This document shows positions 25,598-35,065 of a DNA stretch of 64,000 nucleotides, piece after piece; the first letter of the stretch is position 1; every line of letters begins with the position of its first letter. A program made the position numbers and the translations under genes. Source of the stretch: Pelotomaculum sp. PtaB.Bin104 (GTDB taxonomy: Bacteria; Bacillota; Desulfotomaculia; Desulfotomaculales; Pelotomaculaceae); contig MVQL01000134.1 in assembly GCA_002067205.1 (NCBI GenBank), forward strand, positions 57,997 through 121,996. The letters run 5' to 3'. The notes under the pieces were generated by a model that was given only the letters and a program-made list of their open reading frames with translations, had not been told where the DNA came from and did no database searches.

Positions 25598-27667
25598 TTA
25601 CTCTGCTTTGCCCATCCAGATCATCGCCTTGAATAAATCCCCGTCAATTTCTATATTAAAGCTGCCGTTTTGAATTTCGATGAGACTCTTGGCTATAGAT
25701 AAACCCAACCCGCTACCCTGGCTGCTGCGCGATTCATCTCCCCTTTTAAAACGCTCCATTAGCTCGTCAGCAGAAATATTCAGCTCATAGGCAGAGATGT
25801 TTTTAAGTGTCAGGGTAATCACAGGGCCTGAATCAATAATATCGATGTATATCCTTGAGCCTGGCAGCGCGTATTTAAAGATGTTTAACAGCAGGTTCTC
25901 AATAGCTCTCCATAATAATTTCCCGTCTGCTTTGATCAGTGCTTTATCCGGCGCGCTGATCTTAAAATCCAGGCCGCTCGCCTGTATTTTATCATCAAAC
26001 TCCCCTAAGCCCTGGGTGATTAAAGACACCAGATCGATCTTTTCAAAGTTTACAGGGATGTTGCCGCTGGAAGCCTTAGTTGCTTCAAATAAGTCGTCGG
26101 TGAGTATTTTTAAACGCTGGGCTTTTTGATCGATGACATCAATATATTCTGAGGCCTTCGCCTGATCAGTTTCTTTTTTCAATAAGTCAACATAGGTAAT
26201 AATGGAGGTCAGGGGAGTCCTGATATCATGGGACACGTTGGTGATTAGCTCGCTCTTTAAACGCTCGCTTTTGATCTCATTTTCAACCGCTTTATTCAAG
26301 CCGTCGGTGATGCTGTTGATATCTGACGCCAGCCTGGCAAACTCCCCGTCACCGGTAACATTGATGGTGTAGTGAAGCACGCCCTCTTTTACCCGCTTGA
26401 CCCCTTCTTTGATGGCATTAAACTCCTGCACCTTCTTAAACGCCAGCCATGCTGCCGCACCTAAAGTGATGGGAAACATAAAGAGGGTGGAAGCCACCAG
26501 AATAGGGTAGCCGATTACTATTATAACCACCTTTACGGCCGTGCTGCCGCTCTGGTAGACAGCTCTGCCAAAGTCAAAGATTTTATAGAAGATGCTGTAG
26601 ACCAAGCTGTTTTTGATCAGGGTCCTGTTTTTTACATGTTTCACCAGGGACAAAACCAAGATCAGGCCCGGAGCGGCGATCAGCAGGGTAACTGGAAATA
26701 TAAGTTCATAGATCCTGGCATGGTCCAAGGCGAACATGATCCCAAACCATGAGCCGGCCAGCGCAAAGCACAGCGCCAGCTTGATGTCATTTGGAAACTT
26801 ATCGAAGGAGTTTATATGGACACCCTGCTCCTCCTCCGGTTTTCTGCCGGTAACAAATAATAGGTAGATAAAGGCTATAGCCGCGGCTAGCGCGAGACCG
26901 GTGATCAAATATAGATTCCTGGTAATTAGCTCCTTATTGGCCTGCCATTCCGCGATTCTGGGATTTATAAACTCCTCCGAAAAGGCAAAATAAACAATGT
27001 CCTGGTGGCCCATTTGATTGATACCTGCTGTAATCCTGTAATAATTCGAATTTTGTTTAACCTCTTCCGGAAATACCGTTTGGCCGGAGCCGTCAAATAC
27101 CATATGGGCCGGAAAGGCTTTAAAATAATCCTTGGCCGGGTTTGGGCTGTTGGTCAATTCACTGGCACCGCTTTTCGCATAATAAACCAGACCCTGATAG
27201 CTGGCCAACCGGTGTAAAGCTGCCCGATATTCACGCAGGTCCTCTTGAATGAATTTATCCTTCTCCTTCAAAATTTTATCAGCGTAAGCTTCCTGGAATA
27301 CCTTATAATTCTCCGCGGTAGTCAAATTTGGGTTATAGGTCCTTGAACTGTATCTGAATTCTCGATATAATTCATTTTCTATATCTTCAAGGTCCTCCGG
27401 CGTAATTGACCCGCCACTTAAGATATTTTCCTCGCTCTTATATTTGCCTGTTATCGCTTTCAAGCTCTGAAACACATCGCTGCTGTCAGCCATGTAATCA
27501 TTGCCCAGATAATAGCTGTCCTCAAAAGTGATGCCAAAATTACTATCATGCAATCCCACCACATTGATAAATAAGGTTAAGCAACCCGCAAAACATAGTA
27601 TTGTAATAATAAAAGCGCTAAGCTTTGCTGTCAGTGAATGGCTATAATTTCTCCACCTTATATCCAA
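25598..27667 (-). CDS. Membrane sensor histidine kinase (VanS-like catalytic region)
   Basis: The 689-residue protein has an N-terminal helix, a large extracellular sensor region (about 30-250), several further helices (about 250-420), a HAMP-like linker, HisKA (ITNVSHDIRTPLTSIITYV) and HATPase (N-box ENLLLNIFKYAL, SQGSGLGLSIAKSLI). The start TTG 27667 overlaps the end of its response regulator gene by 26 bases, so the two are translationally coupled. The signal sensed is unknown; no target transporter lies alongside. Confidence 0.92.
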   Translation of the reverse strand: MDIRWRNYSHSLTAKLSAFIITILCFAGCLTLFINVVGLHDSNFGITFEDSYYLGNDYMADSSDVFQSLKAITGKYKSEENILSGGSITPEDLEDIENELYREFRYSSRTYNPNLTTAENYKVFQEAYADKILKEKDKFIQEDLREYRAALHRLASYQGLVYYAKSGASELTNSPNPAKDYFKAFPAHMVFDGSGQTVFPEEVKQNSNYYRITAGINQMGHQDIVYFAFSEEFINPRIAEWQANKELITRNLYLITGLALAAAIAFIYLLFVTGRKPEEEQGVHINSFDKFPNDIKLALCFALAGSWFGIMFALDHARIYELIFPVTLLIAAPGLILVLSLVKHVKNRTLIKNSLVYSIFYKIFDFGRAVYQSGSTAVKVVIIVIGYPILVASTLFMFPITLGAAAWLAFKKVQEFNAIKEGVKRVKEGVLHYTINVTGDGEFARLASDINSITDGLNKAVENEIKSERLKSELITNVSHDIRTPLTSIITYVDLLKKETDQAKASEYIDVIDQKAQRLKILTDDLFEATKASSGNIPVNFEKIDLVSLITQGLGEFDDKIQASGLDFKISAPDKALIKADGKLLWRAIENLLLNIFKYALPGSRIYIDIIDSGPVITLTLKNISAYELNISADELMERFKRGDESRSSQGSGLGLSIAKSLIEIQNGSFNIEIDGDLFKAMIWMGKAE

Positions 27668-28331
27668 TTCCCCACACCACCTTCAAGTATTTAGGCTCCT
27701 TTGGGTTTATCTCAATCTTTTCTCTGATTCTCCTGATATGGACGGCAACCGTGTTTTCGGCGCTGACGGCAGTTTCTTTCCAGACTTTTTCATAGATTTC
27801 TTCTATTGAATAGACCCGGCCCGCGTTGGCCGTCAGATGCTTCAATATTTTATATTGCACCGGGGTAAGCTTTACTTCCTCGCCGTCCACGGTCACCAGC
27901 TTAGACTCATCATCTACCACCAGCCCGCCGCTTTTATAGACATTGCTGTGTGTCGCCAGGCTGCCCAGGCTGGTGTAGCGTCTTAGCTGGGACTTCACCC
28001 TGGCGATCAATTCCAGCGGGTTAAAGGGCTTGGTGATATAATCGTCCGCCCCCATATTTAATCCCATTATCTTGTCGGTGTCCTCGGACTTGGCCGACAG
28101 CATGATCACAGGTATATTTTTGTCTTCCCTGATCTTGATCGTGGCTTTTAGGCCGTCCATCTCCGGCATCATAATATCCATAATAATTAGTTGGAGGTCG
28201 TTTTCATTTACTGCCCACAAGGCTTCCAGCCCGTTGGCGGCCTTAATGACGTTGTAGCCTTCATTGGTCAAATAGATTTTTATCGCTTCCAATATTTCCT
28301 GGTCGTCATCGCAGACTAGTATATTTATGAC
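27642..28331 (-). CDS. OmpR-family response regulator
   Basis: The receiver includes NILVCDDDQEILEA, IIMDIMMPEMDGLKA (phospho-acceptor Asp), PVIMLSAKSE and DDYITKPFNPLE; a winged-helix output domain follows (AVHIRRIREKIE...VVWGIGYKVE). The acidic pocket is intact only if translation begins before it. The in-frame region upstream holds no ATG, GTG or TTG after a TGA; the codon where homologues have Met is GTC (28329-28331), followed by ATA. GGGAG lies six bases before the GTC. An ATG at 28292 would lack the acidic triad, so I extend to 28331. Confidence 0.88.
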   Translation of the reverse strand, partial: VINILVCDDDQEILEAIKIYLTNEGYNVIKAANGLEALWAVNENDLQLIIMDIMMPEMDGLKATIKIREDKNIPVIMLSAKSEDTDKIMGLNMGADDYITKPFNPLELIARVKSQLRRYTSLGSLATHSNVYKSGGLVVDDESKLVTVDGEEVKLTPVQYKILKHLTANAGRVYSIEEIYEKVWKETAVSAENTVAVHIRRIREKIEINPKEPKYLKVVWGIGYKVEKL

Positions 28332-28647
28332 GTATCACTCCCATTTATCAAGTCGCACAAATTATATCACACCCTTAATTTTTTTCTTAAGGCTATGATA
28401 GCAAGTAAATCTTACGATAATATGGGCATATTTCTTAAGAATTTCTTAAGGTTACCGGTACAACACGATGGAGTTGACTGAAAGGGAGTTTTAGAGGTAT
28501 TCCTGGGGAGAGGCTGGCGGGAAGGGACCGGCCAATAATTATGACAAACGAAGACAGGGAAAAAGAGTTTACTATACAGTATAAAAATATAAATTTATTG
28601 GTAAACATAAACAATATTTAAGATCTGCAAAATGAGGTTTAATTTTT

Positions 28648-29208
28648 ATGAACCAAATCGCTCCTTCCTTCATAAAAGAATCTGAACTGCAAAAAGAAGC
28701 TGACATAGCTCTTAGAGAAAATTGGATGAACGACATTGTATTTACCTGGCATTGGTGGCTATTAGTAGCTTTGTTTATTATACCCTGGTTAGTTTGGTGG
28801 AAGGTTGTTGACCGTAAGAAAATATTTGAAATCTTAACTTACGGATTTATGGTGATGATTATGTCATCATTATTTGATGCTATAGGTGTTGAGAATGACT
28901 TATGGGAGTATCATTATCAGTTTATTCCACTGCTGGATGTATTTATAGTATACGATGTTTCGGTAATCCCGGTAACTTATATGCTTATTTATCAATACTT
29001 CTCCACATGGAAATCATTTACTATTGCTAGTATTGTTGTATCCGGCATGTTTTCGTTTGTTTCAGAACCAATATTGGTATGGTTAAATTACCATGACTTA
29101 TTTAAGTGGGAATATTTTTATTCTTTCCCGATATTTATCGTTATAGCAATTACTTTAAAATATTTGATAATTAAAATAAAAAAGGTAAGCATTATAAATA
29201 AGGTATAG
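28648..29208 (+). CDS. CBO0543-type polytopic membrane protein
   Basis: The 186-residue protein has a short polar N-terminus and five hydrophobic segments (WHWWLLVALFIIPWLVWW, FMVMIMSSLFDAIGV, IPLLDVFIVYDVSVIPVTYML, FTIASIVVSGMFSF, FPIFIVIAITLKYLI). The layout and the motif WxxHWWLLVxxxIxPWxxWW resemble the CBO0543 family of uncharacterised clostridial membrane proteins. ATG 28648 has a weak site (AATGAGG). Its 3' end overlaps a minus-strand kinase remnant. Confidence 0.7.
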   Translation: MNQIAPSFIKESELQKEADIALRENWMNDIVFTWHWWLLVALFIIPWLVWWKVVDRKKIFEILTYGFMVMIMSSLFDAIGVENDLWEYHYQFIPLLDVFIVYDVSVIPVTYMLIYQYFSTWKSFTIASIVVSGMFSFVSEPILVWLNYHDLFKWEYFYSFPIFIVIAITLKYLIIKIKKVSIINKV

Positions 29209-29830
29209 CATAGCCAGACAGCGCGATCAGGAATATATCTTTTTGCATAAAACCTTTTTGCGACTGGTCATATTCAGCCAAGCGCTGGGACATCCGGTTA
29301 AGATCGTCAATTAGCAGATCAATTTCATCAGCAGTTTTTATCTCCACCGGATCGCCAAACTCGCGGCGGGCCAACTGACGGGTCCTCACCCTTAATAGTT
29401 CCAGTGGCCGGATGATCCGCCTGGCCAGCAGGCAGGCTGCCAGCAGGGATACCGGCAGTGCCCAGGCCAGGCTGCGAAACATGAGCATTAGAAGATCCTG
29501 CTTGATGCCCTGCATGGCCACCATCCTGACCAGTACAATTACCTGGCCCCCCGTGCCGCTTACCGGCGCAGCGACCGCCATAAACTCCTTTCCTCGCCAG
29601 AGCACCGTTTCTTCATTTTTTAATGACTCCCTGCTAATTATGCCTGGCAGGACATCTTGAACACGGCTGCCCGGCTTGAACTGGCCTTCCAGATCGCTGG
29701 CTACAACCAGTCCTTGAGCGTTTGCGACGATATAGTTGCCGCTAATCAGACGCCCGGCCAGGCGCAGGGTAGTTCTCCTCACCAGCAGGCTTTTTATATT
29801 TTCATTTTGAACGGTCCTTATCTTTTTGAT
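29192..29830 (-). pseudogene. Sensor kinase remnant (sensor, HAMP; catalytic part lost)
   Basis: The minus frame encodes a periplasmic sensor-like segment (YIVANAQGLVVASDLEGQF), a membrane helix (MFRSLAWALPVSLLAACLLA), a HAMP domain (RRIIRPLELLRVRTRQL) and the coiled link to HisKA (AEYDQSQKGFMQ), then ends after unrelated residues KDIFLIALSGYAIPYL. HisKA and ATPase domains are missing. The N-terminal helix also lacks a start codon. It is a truncated paralogue of the kinase next to it. Confidence 0.8.
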
Positions 29831-29882
29831 TTATTGACGGCTTTTAGACATTGATCAACCATCTGGGCAAAGGTGGTTTGTA

Positions 29883-31254
29883 CTATCTCTTTTCCGCCAC
29901 CGCCGGTAAAATTATTTCGACCACCGCTCCGCCCTGGGCTGCGTTGAAGATCTTGATGGTCCCAGCATGCTTTCCAACAATTTTTTGCACGATAGCTAGA
30001 CCCAGCCAGGAGCCTGATTTTGCACCGGTGTAGAAATATTCAAAAGCGTGTTCAAGGTCTGCCGGGGTAAAACCCGCTCCATCATCCTCTACCCTGATTA
30101 GATTGGCACCATCGATAAGGGAAGCATGAACGGTTACTTTGCTTGCGGCATGGCGTATGCCATTGGATAGCAAATTGACAAAAAGACTTTGCAACTGGTC
30201 CTAATCCCCAATCACCCAGGTGGGGTGGAATTTCTGTCTCGACAAGCACCCCCCTTTCCAGGGCATACCCGCCTACCGTCTCCATTACTTGTTCCAAAAT
30301 GTAGCCTAGATTATGGGGTAAAAAATAGCGATTATGCGGTTGTTCCAGGATCGTAATATCGATCATATTTTCAACCACATTTCGCAAGCGCAGGCTTTCC
30401 TTATGAATAATCTCGATTGCGTTGTCCAGGGCAGGTCCGGTAAATAAACCATCCCGAATTCCTTCCGCATAGCCATTGATGCTCATCAGGGGCGTTTTCA
30501 GCTCGTGGGACGCGTTCTGAAAAAAGCGCCGCCGGCCCTCGTCATAGCTCTTGAGGCGATCGGCCATCTCATTAAAAGCGGTGGCCAGCTGGTCCAGTTC
30601 GTCATCTGAATTAATCTCTAGGCGCCGGTCAAATTGGCGATTGCCTACTGCCCAGGCATAATCTTCCAGAGCACGCAGTGGTTTTAACAAATAGCGGATT
30701 GTGAAAAAAGCAATCAGGAGGGCCATCACCAGAGCAGCTATAAGGCTGCCGAAAATCATTAGCTGTGTTTCCAGGTACATCGCCTGGAGCGTGCTCATCG
30801 ATACAAAGGTTAATACCGTCCCCCCGCTGCTTACCGGCACCTCTACCGCTAAATAATTGCCGTCTTTAAAAATATTAGCCTGGCTTCGGTCAAAGGCTTC
30901 GTCATGGCGCAGCGGCTCTGGAAGTTGGGATATGGCCTGCCCCACCGGGAACTGATGGGGGCAGCTGCTTAAGACGATCCTCTCTTGCGCGTCAATCCAC
31001 AAAAAGCCGCTCTCTACCGCACGCCCAAGCAAGAGAATGGTCAAAGGCGGCTGATGCTCCTTCGGAGGCAGTGCTCCGGATCCGAGAATATAGGCGATCT
31101 CCTAGGCCTGCTTTTCAAGCCCAATTTCTGCGCGCTTTTCTAAGACCCCGACCAGAATTGGATAAAAGGCCAGGGCAGTTACCATAAATGTAAACACCAC
31201 CACGCTCATGTAACTTATTAATATTTTAGTAGATATGCTTTTCCACTTCACCAT
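29883..31254 (-). pseudogene. Sensor histidine kinase with amber stop and frameshift
   Basis: From ATG 31254 the product has a membrane helix (ILISYMSVVVFTFMVTALAFY), then an in-frame TAG at 31102-31104. It resumes as a sensor domain, a second helix, HAMP (IRYLLKPLRALEDYA), HisKA with intact His (FFQNASHELKTPLMSINGY), and shifts frame near 30200 into the ATPase region (LFVNLLSNGIRHAASK, DDGAGFTP, SWLGLAIVQKIVG). The start overlaps the end of the intact response regulator 31226-31921, its expected partner. Two lesions mean the kinase is probably dead. Confidence 0.88.
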
Positions 31255-31921
31255 CTAACCTGTATCCGTACCCCCATATAGTCTGAATATTTGTCTCTGA
31301 ATCGCTTTCTTTCAGCTTTCGGCGCAATCGTTTGATCAGGTCGTCAACCGCCCGCTGGCTCCCAGCATAGTCATAGCCCCAGATCCGGTCAAGCAGCTCC
31401 TGGCGATTGAACGTGCGCTGCGAGTTCCGGATCAATAGTGCCAGAAGATCGTATTCTTTTCTGGTCAGGACAACTTCCTGTCCAGCAACCAGGACCAGCC
31501 GGTCGCCGGGGACTAATTTGAGATTACCTGCCAGCAGGAAGTTTTGGGGGCCGGAGGGAGCCAGTGTGCGGCGTAAAACCGAGCGCACCCGGGCAACAAG
31601 CTCCCGGAGGCTGAAAGGTTTGGTGAGATAATCGTCCCCACCTATTTCCAACCCCTTGATCCGGTCCAGGGCTTTTCTGCGCGCCGAGATGAAAATCACC
31701 GGCACCCCGCTGCGCTGGCGAAGCTCACGGCAAAATTCCAAACCATCCTGGCCAGGCAGCATGATATCCAGGATAAACATATCCGGGTAGCCTGATTCCA
31801 AACGCTTCGCCAGCTCTTCCACACTGCCGAAGGCTTCTACCGTATACCCCTCACTCTGCAGATATTGGGAGATTAAAAGGCGAATATTCTCTTCGTCATC
31901 CACTACAAAAATTGTGCTCAA
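31226..31921 (-). CDS. OmpR-family response regulator, partner of a broken kinase
   Basis: The 231-residue protein starts MSTIFVVDDEENIRLLIS, has FILDIMLPGQDGLEF (phospho-acceptor Asp), VPVIFISARRKALDR and DYLTKPFSLREL, then a winged-helix DNA-binding domain (VDDLIKRLRRKL...TIWGYGYRLDG). It is intact and first in the operon, with the damaged kinase gene overlapping its end by 29 bases. It may be phosphorylated by another kinase or act without a cognate partner. Confidence 0.92.
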   Translation of the reverse strand: MSTIFVVDDEENIRLLISQYLQSEGYTVEAFGSVEELAKRLESGYPDMFILDIMLPGQDGLEFCRELRQRSGVPVIFISARRKALDRIKGLEIGGDDYLTKPFSLRELVARVRSVLRRTLAPSGPQNFLLAGNLKLVPGDRLVLVAGQEVVLTRKEYDLLALLIRNSQRTFNRQELLDRIWGYDYAGSQRAVDDLIKRLRRKLKESDSETNIQTIWGYGYRLDGEVEKHIY

Positions 31922-32228
31922 TACAAACGCTCCTTATCAGACCAGCTCATGGCTCAGACATTTTGAATATAGTTTACGGCACAAATGTGGCAAAAATATG
32001 TTAGCCCGTTAACAGCTCGCGTTTGCAAACATAGTTTTGTGATATGAATAAAATTTATTCACCCTAATTTTGCCACATTTACAGTTTATTATTATTTTAG
32101 GCTCAAACTTTTTCTCCTTTAGCCAAGCATTAACGGTAAGCAATTCATGCGGAGGTGCTGTTGTTAGGACGGGTACGGACACCACAGAGGTGCTTTGTAG
32201 TCCAGGCCCGATAAAACAAAATAAAATA

Positions 32229-32354
32229 AACGCTGAGTCTCTCTGGGCAGGGAGAGCGGGAGGACCAATTTTTGGGGTGAATCCGGTATATCCGGAGGGG
32301 TTATCTTTCGATCCTAATCCGTCAGCTAATCTCGCAAGCGTGGGAAGAGAAGGT
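32229..32354 (+). promoter_or_regulatory. c-di-AMP (ydaO/yuaA) riboswitch upstream of ablA
   Basis: The plus strand carries ACGCTGAGTC, GGGAGGACCAATT, TTTGGGGTGAATCCGG, a GGGTTATC-type block, CTTTCGATCC, TAATCCGTCAGCTAATC and TCGCAAGCGTGGGAAGAG. These match the ordered conserved blocks of the ydaO class, with two substitutions (TAATC for TAACC, TAATCC for GAACCC). A terminator hairpin follows at 32406-32437 and ablA starts at 32538, so a transcription-termination off switch controlled by c-di-AMP is the natural reading. Confidence 0.82.
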
Positions 32355-32404
32355 GATTGTGATGCTTATACGGTGCCTTTAATTTGACGCACCCATTTTG
32401 AGCA

Positions 32405-32437
32405 TACGCTATGGATACTTCTCCGTAGCGTTTTTTA
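32405..32437 (+). terminator. Intrinsic terminator in the ablA leader
   Basis: ACGCTA and TAGCGT pair around a 14-nt loop and run into TTTTTTAATTTT. Lying between the c-di-AMP aptamer and ablA, it is the likely expression platform. Confidence 0.75.
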
Positions 32438-32537
32438 ATTTTAACCTGCTTTTTTGGGTCAATCAAGTATTCCTAAGGGGGCAGCTGCCACGATCAAGTT
32501 TCAACTGCCTTGATAGAGGAAGAGAAAGGAGAACTAA

Positions 32538-33827
32538 ATGCAAAGAAATTACCATGATATTCCTTTGTGGAAAAATGTTGCTGAAGAAGACTGGAATAAT
32601 TGGAGATGGCAGTTGGCCAATAGAATCACAACTATCAGCGATTTGGAACAGGTCATAAACTTAACTATGGAAGAAAGACAGGGCGTACAAGCAAGCCTGG
32701 AGAAACTGCGCATGGCTATAACGCCATACTATGCCACTCTTATGAACCCCGTCGACCCTGATTGCCCGGTCAGGCAGCAGGCAGTACCCACAATTAAAGA
32801 AACAAAGATATCTAGGTGTGACAGCAGCGACCCGTTGCATGAGACGGAGGATTCTCCGGTTCCTGGGCTGACTCACCGGTATCCCGACAGGGCACTGCTG
32901 CTGATTACAAACCAATGTTCCATGTATTGCCGTCATTGCACCCGGAGAAGATTCGCCGGGCAAGCCGACCAGGAGCCTTCACTCAAAATCATCAGAAAGG
33001 ACCTGGAATATATCAGAAATAATACGGAAATACGGGATGTCTTACTCTCGGGCGGTGATGCCCTGTGTGTTTCTGACCAGCGTCTTAAATATATCCTGAA
33101 GAGCTTGCGCGCAATTGAGCACGTTGAGGTAATCAGGCTGGGCACACGGGCTCCGGTAGTAATGCCTCAGAGAATAACACAAGAACTCTGTGATATGCTG
33201 CAACAGTTTCATCCCCTATGGATTAACACTCATTTCAATCACCCGCAAGAGTTGACCGCAGAGTCAAAATATGCCTGCGCCATGCTGGCCAACGCCGGCA
33301 TCCCCCTGGGAAACCAGTCGGTATTGTTAAAGGATATCAATGACTGTCCCTATATCATGAAAAGCCTGGTGCAAGAGCTGGTTAAAATCAGAGTGCGGCC
33401 TTATTACCTTTATCAATGCGACTTATCAGAAGGCATTGAGCATTTCAGGACTCCGGTAGCAGTGGGCATTGAGATTATTGAAATGCTCAGAGGTCATACT
33501 TCTGGGTTTGCAGTGCCGACCTTCGTGGTTGATGCCCCTGGTGGAGGCGGCAAAATTCCAGTGAATCCTCAATATCTTATTTCCCAGTCTGCCGAAAAGG
33601 TTATTCTAAGGAACTTTGAAGGGGTCATCTGCACCTATGCCGAACCGGAGGACAAAGCCCACAAATGCCATAATTGCGGGCTTTGCAAACAGTACAAGAA
33701 AAGCGAATTCCGCGGGCTGGAAAAATTGTTCCAGGAAGAAAAAGTCTGTCTTGTTCCCCGCAGTAATGTTCGAGTAAATAGAAGGGAGGAATACCATGAA
33801 CGCGTTAGACCTTATGAGTCAAACTAA
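32538..33827 (+). CDS. ablA: L-lysine 2,3-aminomutase (AblA/KamA), radical SAM
   Basis: The 429-residue enzyme has the radical SAM cluster motif CSMYCRHCTRR (about residues 126-136), preceded by TDRYPDRALLLITNQ-like sequence, the SAM-binding LLSGGDAL, and the PLP-lysine region VDAPGGGGKIP. The C-terminal CHNCGLC motif is the zinc-binding site of clostridial aminomutases. It converts L-alpha-lysine to L-beta-lysine. ATG 32538 follows AAAGGAG. Its 3' end overlaps ablB by 32 bases. Pairing with an acetyltransferase, and a c-di-AMP riboswitch in the leader, point to osmolyte synthesis rather than lysine fermentation. Confidence 0.95.
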   Translation: MQRNYHDIPLWKNVAEEDWNNWRWQLANRITTISDLEQVINLTMEERQGVQASLEKLRMAITPYYATLMNPVDPDCPVRQQAVPTIKETKISRCDSSDPLHETEDSPVPGLTHRYPDRALLLITNQCSMYCRHCTRRRFAGQADQEPSLKIIRKDLEYIRNNTEIRDVLLSGGDALCVSDQRLKYILKSLRAIEHVEVIRLGTRAPVVMPQRITQELCDMLQQFHPLWINTHFNHPQELTAESKYACAMLANAGIPLGNQSVLLKDINDCPYIMKSLVQELVKIRVRPYYLYQCDLSEGIEHFRTPVAVGIEIIEMLRGHTSGFAVPTFVVDAPGGGGKIPVNPQYLISQSAEKVILRNFEGVICTYAEPEDKAHKCHNCGLCKQYKKSEFRGLEKLFQEEKVCLVPRSNVRVNRREEYHERVRPYESN

Positions 33828-34698
33828 TTATTACACCAATATCAAGGGCGTTGAGGTATTGGTTGATAATATCAACGAAAGGTTGAAAATTCTAGTCGAT
33901 TCGCACCTATCAGGCAGTGTGGTTGCAGATATTACGAGTTTTGCCCGCGCTGCGGGGCTGGGCAAGGTAATAGCAAACTGCCGGAGCAAACATTTGCTAT
34001 CTTTTAAAAACTGTGGTTTCCAGCTTGAAGGGATGATCAACGGTTACTTTAAGGGGGAAGATGCCTATTGTATATCTTTTTTTATTGATCGGCAGCGTGC
34101 AGTGCCGGCGGACCAGGCAGCCGCGAATACCATCCTGCACCGGTGCGTTGTTGAGCACAAGCGAATTGCTGGCCGAAGGTGCCATCCATATACAATCAGG
34201 AATGCTGAGCAGGCTGATATTCCGCAAATGATCCAGCTTTTTGCCAGTGTATTTGCCACCTATCCCTCCCCCGTTTTCAGCAGTGACTACCTGCACAAGG
34301 TCATCAATGCTCAGGTTTTGTTCAAGGTTGCGGTAGAGGAAGGACAGATTATCAGTATAGCCTCCGCGGACATGGATAAATTCAATTTGGTTGCTGAAAT
34401 AACCGACTGTGCGACCTACCCGGAACATAGAGGCAGAGGTATTCTTCCCAACCTGATTCTAGAGTTGGAGCACGATCTTCAGCGTACCGGATTCCTTAAT
34501 CTATATAGTCTTTCCCGGGCAATTAATCCCGGCATAAACCAGGCTTTTGCCAAGCTTGGTTACACATATCGCGGCCGGCTGGTGAACAACTGTCACATAT
34601 GCGGCAGCTTTGAAGATATGAACATCTGGGTCAAAAGCATTAACCCAGGTGGTATCCAGTGCAAAACGCGATTGGTTACGGTTCAGGTCGAACTTTAG
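33796..34698 (+). CDS. ablB: Beta-lysine N6-acetyltransferase (AblB)
   Basis: The 300-residue protein has an AblB-type N-terminal domain and a GNAT acetyltransferase domain (about 130-260) with YTIRNAEQADIPQMIQL, DCATYPEHRGRGILPNLI (acetyl-CoA-binding R/Q-x-x-G-x-G/A type motif) and INPGINQAFAKLGYTYRG. ATG 33796 follows AGGGAGG. It acetylates beta-lysine to N-epsilon-acetyl-beta-lysine, a compatible solute best known from methanogens and also found in some bacteria. It overlaps ablA, indicating coupling. Confidence 0.93.
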   Translation: MNALDLMSQTNYYTNIKGVEVLVDNINERLKILVDSHLSGSVVADITSFARAAGLGKVIANCRSKHLLSFKNCGFQLEGMINGYFKGEDAYCISFFIDRQRAVPADQAAANTILHRCVVEHKRIAGRRCHPYTIRNAEQADIPQMIQLFASVFATYPSPVFSSDYLHKVINAQVLFKVAVEEGQIISIASADMDKFNLVAEITDCATYPEHRGRGILPNLILELEHDLQRTGFLNLYSLSRAINPGINQAFAKLGYTYRGRLVNNCHICGSFEDMNIWVKSINPGGIQCKTRLVTVQVEL

Positions 34699-34954
34699 TT
34701 ACTGTAGAGATATCGATAGTCTGGAAAATTGGGTACACTGCAACCGTTTCACCGCCACTCAAGCAACGCTCAAAGCCAGCGGATTCTCCGTTAACCAGGA
34801 TCAGATCCACTTCGGAGTGAGGAACCCCCAGCGACTCGATTACATCCTTCACTGAAGGTTGGCCGGTGAAGTAATGACTAAAGGCGCGCTGCCTCCGATC
34901 CGGGGGAAGATGGTCATTAAGTTCAGCGAAAAATCTGATCATAATTCTGTTCAT
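34676..34954 (-). CDS. Ubiquitin-like Mut7-C/MoaD-type domain protein
   Basis: The 92-residue protein (IRFFAELNDHLPPDRRQRAF, PSVKDVIESLGVPHSEVDLI, LVNGESAGF, ETVAVYPIF) is a beta-grasp domain of the Ub-Mut7C type. In most family members this domain is followed by a Mut7-C RNase-like domain; here it stops at VRPEP, overlapping the ablB 3' end by 23 bases in convergent orientation. It may be a stand-alone version or a remnant cut off when ablAB arrived. Confidence 0.7.
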   Translation of the reverse strand: MNRIMIRFFAELNDHLPPDRRQRAFSHYFTGQPSVKDVIESLGVPHSEVDLILVNGESAGFERCLSGGETVAVYPIFQTIDISTVTKVRPEP

Positions 34955-35065
34955 GCTTTTATTTTACCCCTACTGTGATGACAGCAACCAACGCAAATAC
35001 AGGAATATTTTCCAGAGGCTGAGATTGGGGTGGACTAGATCCAGACAAAGCAGGCCAAAAGCACA

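Noticed and set aside
32070..32387. 105-residue plus frame
   Set aside because: It overlaps the c-di-AMP aptamer; the conserved riboswitch blocks explain the sequence.
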